From Pezicula radicicola (taxonomy: Eukaryota; Ascomycota; Leotiomycetes; Helotiales; Dermateaceae): a DNA stretch of 64,000 nt. The position numbers were made by a program, and so were the translations under genes. The notes under the pieces were generated by a model. It ran no database searches and was not told where the DNA came from. It saw only the letters and a list, made by a program, of their open reading frames with translations. How positions within the stretch are numbered: position 1 is the stretch's first letter; every line of letters starts with the position of its first letter. Shown piece by piece: positions 55,081 through 64,000 of this stretch. The stretch covers positions 721,312 to 785,311 of the forward strand of contig PDUO01000023.1 in NCBI GenBank assembly GCA_003008705.1. The letters run 5' to 3'.

Positions 55081-56280
55081 ATGAACATCTCAACGAGTAA
55101 CACCTTCGTTCGACATCAAAACATACCAATGCCTGAAGAAACGCCCAAGATGTCGGCGACAACTAAGGAGTTACTGATCAAGGTCCGAAAGATGGTACCT
55201 CCGATGCTGGAGAAATTCCACAAAGGTATGCAATGCCACTGTCATTGTAAGGTAACCCCTCCAATGACTAACACAGTGAAGGCCAGATGGGCAGAATAGC
55301 TGTCATCGGTGGTAGTGAGGATTACACAGGAGCTCCCTACTTCTCAGCAATGGCCAGCGCACGACTCGGGGCTGATATGGTCTGCCCTCCGACCCCATGT
55401 ACAACCCGCTATCAACTAACAACCTCTACAGAGCCATGTCATCTGCGAACCACAAGCCGCCCAAGTTATCAAGACCTACTCCCCAAACCTGATGGTTCAC
55501 CCAGTCATGCGCCAAACCTCGCATGCCAGTTCCAACGATTCCGCCACCTCAATCTCACAAGCGATTATTCAGATGCTGCCTCGATTACACGTCTTAGTGA
55601 TTGGACCTGGACTTGGACGGGATAATTTGATGCAGGATACATGTATGAAGGTAATTGAGGAGGCCAGGAAGCAGAACATGCCAATTGTGCTCGACGCGGA
55701 TGGCTTGAACTTGGCACAAACAAAACCGGAGCTGGTTCACGGATATAAGGAGTGTATGCTGACACCGAATGTTGTGGAGTTTGGACGACTATGTAAGAGT
55801 CGGAATATTGATCCCTCGGGACTGGATGCCGACAAGGCGGCAGAGGCGTTATCGAAAGCTTTCGGTGGGGTGACAATCATACAAAAGGGACCCAAGGATT
55901 ATATCTCGAACGGGGAGTATACGTATATTAGTGATATCGAGGGAGGGTTGAAGCGGAGTGGTGGACAGGGTGATACCTTGACCGGATGTCTAGGGACATT
56001 CCTTTGTTGGAGAAAGGCTTATCTTGATAAGGTCTGGGATCACGATGGTAGTTTAAACGCGGATGAATTACTTGCTTTGGCAGCTTTTGGTGGCAGTGCT
56101 ATCACGAGAGTAAGTTATCCAAAATCTCCAACTTGTGTGATTTTTGTGCTAACACGTGTAAAGGAATGTTCTCGTCTCGCCTTTGCGAAGAAGGGCAGAA
56201 GCTTGCAAGCAAGTGATCTGACAGATGAGGTTGCAACAGCTTTTACCAATCTCTTAGAAGGACCAGTTCCAAAGTTGTGA
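55081..56280 (+). CDS. ATP-dependent (S)-NAD(P)H-hydrate dehydratase
   Basis: Four exons: 55081-55225, 55282-55379, 55432-56109 and 56164-56280; 345 residues. The start is uncertain: in-frame ATGs at 55081, 55129 and 55150 are all possible, and the last ([13 protein letters not shown]) aligns best with the usual family start. The ribokinase-like YjeF C-terminal domain is complete: [59 protein letters not shown] and [12 protein letters not shown] with the catalytic Asp. It repairs hydrated NADH/NADPH (S-epimer) using ATP or ADP, acting with a NAD(P)HX epimerase that is not in this window. The longer N-terminus could carry a targeting signal. The second intron has a GTCTGC donor, which is less usual but gives the conserved GADMSHVICEP join. 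Confidence 0.93.
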
Positions 56281-57248
56281 TGTGCAGCGGCGGGGGAAAT
56301 GGGGAAACTGTAATGTGTAACCGATAGCTTCATATACAGTAGCCCCTTTCCTGAAATAACGAAACCCCAAGACTTAGATGATACATCTTCTGGATGGATA
56401 AGTAAATAGGAAGTATATTCGGTTGATAAGAGATTGTAGTGTGAGAAATACAGAGATTATAGACTTACGTGAAGTATAGAACGCACATCGAAAAGCAGTG
56501 AGTGGTCATGCAACTACAACTAACAGCAGAGGGGAGAAAACACTATTGTGGCTTAAGTGGATTTCAAAACAAAGTTGAAGGTGAGGGTGACTGGGTTCTA
56601 AATTCACAGTTGGGCTTAACTCCTATGCTGGATGTTTATACTCGGTACCCTACATACAAGTGGCGCTAAAAGTCCAAAAAGACAAAAAGAACCTTGACCA
56701 AAATACAGAAATTCCAAAACGAAACCATAATAAAATAAAACCAAAAGAAGCAAAACTTCAAAGTGGTTAGAGTAAGCATCTAACACATCTTTGAAGAAAC
56801 CACTCACAAACCGAGGTAGGTGAGGATTTTTTAACTGTAAAGAACATTTCTATGCATGGGACACTTATTAACTTAACACAGGTCATAGCATAGGTTAAAG
56901 TTGAAGTGTTGGGTTGAACTCGAGTGTGCTTACCACTCGACCATACTGGCGTTCTTTAGTGTTTGGTGGGTGGGAAGGCTGTATTTTGGGTTTTAAGGGG
57001 GAGTTGTTGGTTGAGGGTGTTTGAAATCTGGAAGGCTCGATGGTGGATCTAGCTTAGGTGCCTACCCTAGCGGGCTACTTCAAAACATGACAACCTTGAC
57101 AACTTCAAATTGACGATTCCTACAGGTCTTACAACTAAGCACCATTCAAGGTTTGAATTCTAAGTCACTAAGTCACAAGGATAGCACGTCGGAGCCAAAG
57201 ACGGCAAAGCTAAGGCGAAGCTTCTGATGTGTTACTTCTACTTTCACA
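56281..57248. other. Intergenic region
   Basis: Nothing gene-like. A hairpin with a perfect 7-bp stem and 7-nt loop lies at 56920-56940; on the minus strand it mimics tRNA A- and B-box words, but no full tRNA folds. The right end is the promoter of the RNase H-like gene. Confidence 0.45.
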
Positions 57249-58307
57249 ATGCCATTCGACGAGCATACCGGCTTGTTTGTATCCCAGGACTGGAAGGCAG
57301 TCATCAAGAGGTCCCAAGAGCGTTTCGAGGCTGAGAACGGGATCACGTCTAATCAGTCTGGTCAGATTATTCAACAGTCCAATCCTGTTGTCGAAGAGCC
57401 TCAACTTTCTAACACCATCGATGCTCTGACCGTTCCCCAATCCCCTACTGAAGGGTTTCCCCAGACTTTCGGTACCACAGAACAACTCGCTTCTACCTTT
57501 AGTACTCATCGCGACGGCGTCCAGACACAGCATTCTCCCCCACACGAGACTGAAGAGCCTTATGAATTTGGCCTCAACATAATTTACAGGACCGAGTCAC
57601 CGCCAATCATCAGTATTCCTCGCCCCTTCCGTATCACCAACCAACAAAGCAAAGAGCTCATATACGATAGCGCCGCCGAACTACAGCGTCTGGCAACAAA
57701 TCCCAATTCCATCATAATCGAGACTTTTGCTTTTGCAGAAACCATACCCAACCCCAAGGGCCGAAATTTGCGACGCAAGACAGCAACAGCAGGAATTGGT
57801 CTGTTCTTTGGTCCAGGATCTCGTTACAATTATCAGGGAGATCAATCAAATTTGTTTGACAACTCTTATGATACACCAAAAGCGCATGCTTTGGCACTCG
57901 CAGTAGAAGCTGTCTCGGGAATTTGGTCCCCAGACAAACCACCTCTCAGATACGTTCATCATTGCTTGACTGGCATAGTCAATATCGAGAAGGAGCAGGG
58001 CAGGAAAGTAACACAGGTGATTATCAGGACGGATTCCACATTGCTTGCTAAGACTGCGCAAAGCCAAGAGATCATGGAGGCTTGGGCGGTACTTGATTTT
58101 AAGAGGACAACAAAGTCTAGCACCAGATGGGTAAATAATGGACAACATCTCAAGCGACTATACGAGGCTAACTGCCTGCTTCGTGAATCCGGAGTCGTTG
58201 TTACCTTTGAGACTGGTGGGGCAGAGAGCTTCGTTGGTGAAGCGTATAAATTGGCCCAGGAGGGAGCTGTAGTCAACTTGGAAGATGGAGAGAAGACAGC
58301 CAAATGA
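57249..58307 (+). CDS. RNase H-like fold protein, probably catalytically altered
   Basis: A single-exon 352-residue protein. The first ~110 residues are polar and look disordered. From about 150 the sequence reads as a ribonuclease H fold: a first strand pair (IIIETFAFAE... ATAGIGLFF), a helix PKAHALALAVEAV, the strand VTQVIIRTDSTLL, a WVNNGQHL segment and a final helix GEAYKLAQEGA. In active RNase H1 the acidic set lies in the first strand, in the AEL helix, in the strand ending TDS, and in the last helix (AD). Here D262 of RTDS is kept, but the helix Glu position is His213, and the last helix has EAY rather than an Asp. Activity is therefore doubtful. Similar lone RNase H-like genes in fungi are often of retroelement origin; no reverse transcriptase is adjacent. 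The function is unknown. Confidence 0.72.
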   Translation: MPFDEHTGLFVSQDWKAVIKRSQERFEAENGITSNQSGQIIQQSNPVVEEPQLSNTIDALTVPQSPTEGFPQTFGTTEQLASTFSTHRDGVQTQHSPPHETEEPYEFGLNIIYRTESPPIISIPRPFRITNQQSKELIYDSAAELQRLATNPNSIIIETFAFAETIPNPKGRNLRRKTATAGIGLFFGPGSRYNYQGDQSNLFDNSYDTPKAHALALAVEAVSGIWSPDKPPLRYVHHCLTGIVNIEKEQGRKVTQVIIRTDSTLLAKTAQSQEIMEAWAVLDFKRTTKSSTRWVNNGQHLKRLYEANCLLRESGVVVTFETGGAESFVGEAYKLAQEGAVVNLEDGEKTAK

Positions 58308-59024
58308 CCTCGTATCGCCAGCATAAGCGTCGATGGTACAAACTAAACGTATTAAAGCGGCTATCTGACGACCATCGATCAGCGCGTCTACCAATCCTCA
58401 ACGAGATCTGGAGGATATAGAGGATGTAGTAGTAGAGAATGCCAAATCAGCGAAGGAGACTGAGGAGACCGAGAAAGTTGGGTGGGTGAAGATGGAATGC
58501 GATCAACGGGTGACGATAGAGTTGGATTAATTGGGGATTAGGTGTCATAGGTGCCAGAAATATTCGCGGTCGAAGATAGGTATCGATGATATGGCTCTGA
58601 AACTATGACTCAAAGTAGCTACACAAGGCAGTTGGAGAACATTGTTGAGAGTTAGGTATGGACTTGGTTCAAATACGGAGTCGTAAATAGTCCATCGAGC
58701 AAATATACCCCTTGTTTTCGTACTTTCTATGATATCTCTGTACTCGAATTCAGATTAGAAATACAACCTTGCCTGCAAGAGTTTGGCAAAACCTCTTTTG
58801 TTTCTGTTTTTGCTTTGAAAACACTATGGAAAATCTACATTTAGAGCTAAGATGTTAAGAACGCCGAGACTGGGGGTGAGGGCGGAGAAACTTAAGTTAC
58901 TGTTAAGGGATCGAAGCCGTGAGACCATTGCGGCAGGTTTGAGTGGTCTTGAATTATAGATATATACGACTTTATGTAACAGGCTAGCTTTTACATATTA
59001 GGTTTTAAAAGGCACCACCGGTTG
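58308..59024. other. Convergent intergenic region
   Basis: Between the RNase H-like and DUF5672 3' ends. I see no gene; the first 200 bp are purine-rich. Confidence 0.45.
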
Positions 59025-60059
59025 CTATGCGGTATCTATGAGTTGAAAGATGATTGTTAGTCTATTTGGTTTCGGAAGTTTTGGGGGGTTTAACTCAAGA
59101 ATAATCCAAAATACGTACTCAGGACAGTATCTATAAACCACCTCCAAATTCTCCTCATTCTGATACCTAGCCGCCTGATGAAACCCCAAGGGCATCTCAT
59201 ACCAAATCGTCTCAACAGCAAAAGTCATCGCGACCTCCAAACTCGGTAATCTCGCACCCAAATCCCTCATCTTCTTCACAAACCACTGATCTTCAAACTT
59301 CACAGTTGGATTTTCGGGATCTGGTGATGTGTCTCGCTCATTTCGAAAACTGTTTTGGTTTATGATGTCTAGGATTAGGGAGCGGTTTCGAAGGGATAGG
59401 CCTCCGTTGTATCCTTCTCCGTATCCCATTGTTGAATCGATTGGTGCTCCTACCCAGTCGTAGTCTAGGAAGGAGGATACTGTTTGAGGAGCATTCGAAC
59501 AGATTATACTGTCTGCTTGGAATAGGAGGACGTGGCCGGCTGGTGCTAATTGTTCCCATAGCCAGCTCATGGTTAGGAATTCTGATACCGCATCTTGGGA
59601 GTCAAATCGGACGTCTACTGGTAACCTTCTGATTGAGAGTCTGCGTTCTTCGATGGCACGTTGGATGGGTGGTGATGTTGGGATTATTTCTTGGGATGTA
59701 TAGAGGAGTATTGGCCAGCCTGGCCCTAGGACTGAGGAGAAATGTAGGAGTAATGGTACTAGAGTGTCGAAGGATCGGTCGTCGATTATTACTGCTACAT
59801 TGTCTGTAATGAATGGTGGTGGTTCCGGGATTGAAGGTTCTTCCGGCGGAGCAGAGATTTCCGAATCGTTGTATTTGTGGTGTTTAACAGAGACTTGTAT
59901 CGTTGGTAATGATGATCTTATTGTGAAAAGAAAGAACATTAGAAGGATGGCGACCATCCATCTTTTTGATATTGTCGTGTCGCCATAAGAATCACGCTGC
60001 AAGGACGTCAGAATACCGAATAATAACCTTGTGATTCTTCGCTATACCTTGACCAACAT
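59025..60059 (-). CDS. DUF5672-family type II membrane protein (glycosyltransferase-like)
   Basis: Probable exons are 60048-60059 (12 nt, MLVK) and 59025-59996, joined through a 51-nt intron with a GTATAG donor and a TTGCAG acceptor. The main exon alone lacks an ATG before its membrane helix, which supports a tiny first exon. The protein (about 327 residues) has a short basic tail, an anchor helix (WMVAILLMFFLFTI), a Pro-rich stem, then the DUF5672 core: NVAVIIDDR, LLFQADSIIC, DYDWVGAPI and GYNGGLSLRNRS, and the segment FEDQWFVKKM. The FQADS element resembles the metal-binding DxD of GT-A glycosyltransferases. This points to a Golgi sugar transferase of unknown specificity. The C-terminus is uncertain: a GTATTT donor at about 59112 could remove the last codons. 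Confidence 0.8.
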
Positions 60060-61907
60060 TTTCCCGGCCTGGGGATGCGGACTTGTTAATAGCAAATAAA
60101 AAAGAGGGGAAGAACTGCGTAGTAAATATGGACAGTCGCAAAGAGAGAAAGTACAGGAATGAAGACAATTGAAAACGCAAGGGGAGAGAAGGAAACCAAA
60201 AGTATATAGGTACAGTACGTCCCTCCGATAAGGAGATGCAGCTTACGCTTATCTGGAAACCTTGGAGACTTGAGAACACGGACAATAGTCCTGCATGGCG
60301 TTGATATGGTGCGGCATTCGTTTTTAGCGCCAGGCGGCAGCAGTTTGTAGAGGCTGCCGCGATGATTTTTTGGGACAGCTGAAAACCCCAGGGGCTGGCT
60401 GGTGGCGTATGCTAATACGAGCTAAACTTGTTGGCGCTCGTCTTATTTTGCTTCTTACACGTGAAACGGTAAGCCACGATCCTTCTCCTGGATTTTCTCC
60501 ACGGGTTCTTTATCGTGAGGTTACTTCGTGTTTTTGTCATGGTTGTATCGGCTCAACTCTGTTGGCCATCATGACCCTTGGCTCATGATTCTCGGCGTCT
60601 TCTGATGCTCTTAGCGTACCCGACGGAGGTGGCCTGGTCCCTTATCTGGATCCCCCCCCTGGCCGGATGATATATACCATTTGCGAGGCTGCAATGACTG
60701 GTGAAGGTGCGAAAATGTGATGCAAGGGGACTGAGAAAGAATAGGATTTAAATAGGACGAATAATACTCGTTCGCAGTATCGCTAGACTGAGGTTGACAA
60801 CATCATGTGAGCCAGTTTGAATCGAACGCCATCCAAATCTCAACTTTTACGCGTCAGATTTGGGATATATCTTGTTGTGATGTTCAAAGTCGAGATATTT
60901 TGGGTCGGAGATTTTTCGATGGAGTGCACCCATCCTAATTCTTACCACACACCTTCTTGTGCCGCGATACATATACGGAGGACTCCTCTATTAATTGCGC
61001 ACCTCTACTTCGCACTTAATTTTGACCATAGGAAGCAGCTACTTGATGACTTGCTTAAGTCCTCTTAGCAATTGATTAGTGGTCAAAAGACCAAAAGCAG
61101 CCACGCTATCAACTGTATTAAAATGCATTCTAATTCCTCTAATCTTTAGAGTTGGCAGTTTCGACTACCCTACGAATAGTCCGCGACCATTTGCCTCGAC
61201 AAGTTACATTGCAAGGTTGTGGTTGTTTGTTAAATCAGTGCATAAGTGTGCTCCTTTGGTAATTTTATGTTTTCTATTTCCAAAATCGTGTTAGATTGGT
61301 CGCGTTTACCTTCTAGGTTGACTTGGTAGCTCGCCTCTTTGTATCGTTTCGCTTAATCACCCCTTTTCTTCTCTCGAGTAAATGAACAAAGAAAGCACCA
61401 AAAACCACCAAAAACCACCAAAAAGCGCGTCGAAGCCCCGCTTTACAACAGTATTCAACCAGCAAATAGCATTCTGAATCCAAAAAATAAATTGGGGGTC
61501 CCAATGGATGGGGTAATATCCGTACAAAACGGCAAAACTGTCGAAACAGAAACCAGGCGTACTGATTTTTTGTATTTGGCGGTAACCTCTTTTGAGGGGC
61601 TCTGGGAGCTTTGCTTTTATATCCAAGGCAACCAACTTCTTTTAAAGTTGTTAGGTTTGAATTGCAGCTGTGTGGGTTCGACTGTCCTTACAGGTGCTAT
61701 CTTCTCGGTTTGGCGTGGAAGAAATTTGCTTATTGGGATTTATATAGCCAAACACGCTAGCGCAAAAACATAGCATGCGTCACTATCTCAGCATAGCTCC
61801 TTTAGAGCTTTCTCATTTTCAAGCCAAAATATTTACGAACACTACTTAAGAACTTCATGAAAAATATTTTGCAGAAAATTCTTCAAAAGCACCAAAAGCA
61901 ATCACCA
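60060..61907. other. Intergenic region
   Basis: About 1.85 kb without a supported gene. A short tandem of CACCAAAAAC (three units, about 61397-61426) is the only repeat noticed. Confidence 0.5.
61397..61426. repeat. 10-bp tandem repeat, three units
   Basis: Three adjacent CACCAAAAAC-type units, in gene-free DNA about 480 bp past the 3' end of the decarboxylase gene. Confidence 0.7.
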
Positions 61908-63584
61908 TCACTCCTCCTTCGCAAACCCCAATTCCTCCCACCTAGCATTAACAAGTTCCTGCAACTCCACCGGATAAGAATTCTTAAAATCAGCAGCCTC
62001 CCAATTCTTCCCCGTAGTATACTCAACCGGTAAAAGAGCATCACTAACAACCTTACCTCCCTTAATAGGACTAAAAGATCCATGACTCATATAAGGAATA
62101 AGCGGGAACCCTTTAACATCACCAAAGAAAACCTCATCATCACCAGGTCTACATCTTGTACTGAAAGCCCACATGACATCTTTACCATCATGTACATCAA
62201 TATCATCACCAACAAGTACGATTCGATGGATCGTATAACCTGCTTTATGATTGAAGATCAGATCTCCGATTTTCTTGGATAGTTCTGGTCCACTGGTTTT
62301 CATGGCGCGGAGTTTGGCTGTGTCGAATTGGATTGCTACCCATGTTACTTGGGATTCGAATGGTGACGAGGCAGCTTTGATTGGGAATCCGGCGTCGACG
62401 AGTAGTTGTTGAATTTCAGCTGCTGCTAGTGCTCCAATCATTGTATGTGTTTCATCAGTTAGACGACCACAGTTTGAGACGGGGAGAATGGCGTTTTTGC
62501 GGTGAGTGATTTTGTTGATGGTGTATTTTGGCCATTGGTGAGTATCACCCGGGAAAACATAACCCTACTATCATCAGCCAAACAGAACTAAATAGAACAG
62601 ACTTATAAATTCCAGAAGTGAAGAAAAGACACTTACATGCATCTCCCCAAAAGGACCTTCAGGACAAGTCTCAGTAATAGAAAGAGTGCCTTCAAAGACA
62701 ATCTCACTATTGGCCGGGACATACAGATCATTAGTATCACACTTCACAACATCAAGAGCATGTCCAGTCATAGCACCAATATACCCAGCCTCCGTACAAC
62801 CATCCGGAAGCGGCATACTAGAAGCCATAATGGCAGCAGGAGGAACACCCATAGCCAAAGCCCAAGGTACATCCTTCCCTTCCTTCTTCCAAAGCTGATG
62901 AATCTGCCATAAATGTTGAGGTTCGATCACCAAGCCCGCAAGATGATTTTTATCATGTACCATAGCTCTTGCAATTGACCAATTGGTCCAACTTCCATCT
63001 GGTGATTGAACAATATGCATGCCGTACGTTTGAATATATTTCCCACCATCAGACTGATGAAGAAGCGGTGCAGGTAAAGTCGTAAGATCGAAATCCTCCT
63101 CATTCAAAACCACCTCTTTACAAGAAGCATTCTCTCTCTCAACAACATTCGGGGGAATAGGTTCCTTATGATGCGCCGAATTCATCTTCTCCAAAATTTG
63201 AGCCATACCAGAAGTAGGCGGTAATCCCAAGTGTCTCGCTAATCTCGAATACCGAACCTTCTTATCCTTCCTCAAAGAATTAGGCGCTCCAAGCATTCTC
63301 CAGAATCCATCTTTACTGCCTTTCAAATTGTTGAAAAGTGGTGCTTTATCATCTGTCTCGCACACTTTTCTGATAATGGCTCCGGCTTCGAGATTGGGGT
63401 CGATTTCTGTGTTGATTTCTACTAGGTCGTTGTCTTCTTTTAGTGCCTCGACGAAAGACCGGAAGTTCATGTGAGGGAGATCCTGGGCATTGGCTTTCGT
63501 GTAGAGACTACGTGCTACAAGTGGTGCCATTTTTGTGTTGAGGTGACTGAGTGACGCTGCACGCGATACAAGTGGTAAAACCAT
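61908..63584 (-). CDS. fdc1: UbiD-family ferulic/phenylacrylic acid decarboxylase (Fdc1-like)
   Basis: Two exons: 62637-63584 and 61908-62564, with a 72-nt intron (GTAAGT donor, GTAG acceptor). The product is 534 residues. The N-terminus ([15 protein letters not shown]...[10 protein letters not shown]) looks like a mitochondrial presequence, as in yeast Fdc1. The core contains the UbiD signature: NWSIARAMV with the prFMN-binding Arg (R206), and [18 protein letters not shown] across the intron with catalytic Glu residues E309 and E314. Other conserved strings are [33 protein letters not shown] and VGDDIDVHD. It decarboxylates cinnamic-type acids to styrenes using prenylated FMN, detoxifying plant phenolics. 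The cofactor needs the Pad1/UbiX prenyltransferase; in many fungi PAD1 is adjacent, but none lies within this window. Confidence 0.95.
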
Positions 63585-64000
63585 TTTGAAGTATACTGCG
63601 TATTTTTGTAAACGGAACTTTTGGTTAAAGAATGTGTACAGTATTCAGATAACGCAAAGCTCTCGAATGATAATATACTTCAGTATTTTATCATGCAAAC
63701 ATGCCATCATCCGATGCAGCCGTAACCACCGAATTCACACTCGGAAATCGTTCGGTTATAGTTTGAATATCCACTCTGGTGAACTTAGGGGCTCGGAGTC
63801 CACAAATTATGGAGCTCGGAGAAAAGTTCAAACTTACGATCAGACCATGATGAGCCATCAGTTCGAGGTTAACTTACCGCGGTAATTCCGGTCAAGATGA
63901 TTGTATTGTAGCCGTGCGGCGGGCTGTAACTACGTGAGAGTCTTTTTTCCAAATTGAGAGATAGATGAGGACTAGATGAGCTTCGTCAGTTCAAGTAAGA
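63585..64000. promoter_or_regulatory. Promoter region of the decarboxylase gene and right window edge
   Basis: Upstream of the fdc1 start on the minus strand. No gene is recognised before the window ends. Any divergent partner, such as a PAD1 gene, would start beyond the edge. Confidence 0.35.

Noticed and set aside
56920..56960. tRNA-like sequence on the minus strand (A-box and B-box-like words)
   Set aside because: The two words are only a few bases apart and form one simple hairpin; there is no anticodon arm or acceptor stem.

Overview
This 64 kb window is nuclear DNA of a filamentous ascomycete (Pezizomycotina). The evidence is fungal gene families (PMT4-type mannosyltransferase, Vps10, fungal pectin lyase, LaeA-like methyltransferase), short GT-AG introns of about 46-70 nt with CTAAC-like branch sites, and monocistronic genes on both strands. 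A leotiomycete-like plant-associated fungus is a guess from gene content only. Most introns had to be resolved by hand, so exon coordinates are given in each entry. Where the summed exon lengths form an intact frame, I treat the model as supported.

Layout. 1-8 kb: two tandem + strand amidoligase (COOH-NH2 ligase) genes; the second carries a C-terminal Cys/His peptidase-like domain. 8-17 kb: an FHA-domain protein, the RNA polymerase II subunit Rpb7 (three exons), an Mpo1/DUF962 protein and a Cys-rich unknown protein. 17-25 kb: a four-exon Vps10 sorting receptor and a conserved unknown protein. 25-28 kb: gene-poor. 28-31 kb: a six-exon DHA1-type MFS transporter. 32-34.5 kb: a broken NLR-like gene beside an AT-rich, RIP-like block with one N. 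34.5-41 kb: PMT4-type O-mannosyltransferase, a RidA protein and an MFSD5-type transporter. 41-48 kb: a broken methyltransferase-like gene, a second Cys-rich unknown protein and a membrane dipeptidyl aminopeptidase IV. 49-53 kb: a LaeA-like methyltransferase and a secreted pectin lyase. 55-64 kb: NAD(P)H-hydrate dehydratase, an RNase H-like protein, a DUF5672 type II membrane protein and a UbiD/Fdc1 decarboxylase.

There is no obvious biosynthetic cluster. Genes sharing a theme are the ER/secretory set (PMT4, Vps10, DPP IV, DUF5672) and metabolite-repair enzymes (RidA, NAD(P)HX dehydratase). The best candidate for an undescribed system is the amidoligase pair: a ligase predicted to form amide/isopeptide bonds sits beside a paralogue fused to a predicted amide-cleaving domain. 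The most unexpected non-gene signal is a patchwork of abrupt strand-composition flips (A/C-ending versus G/T-ending codons) inside several single genes.
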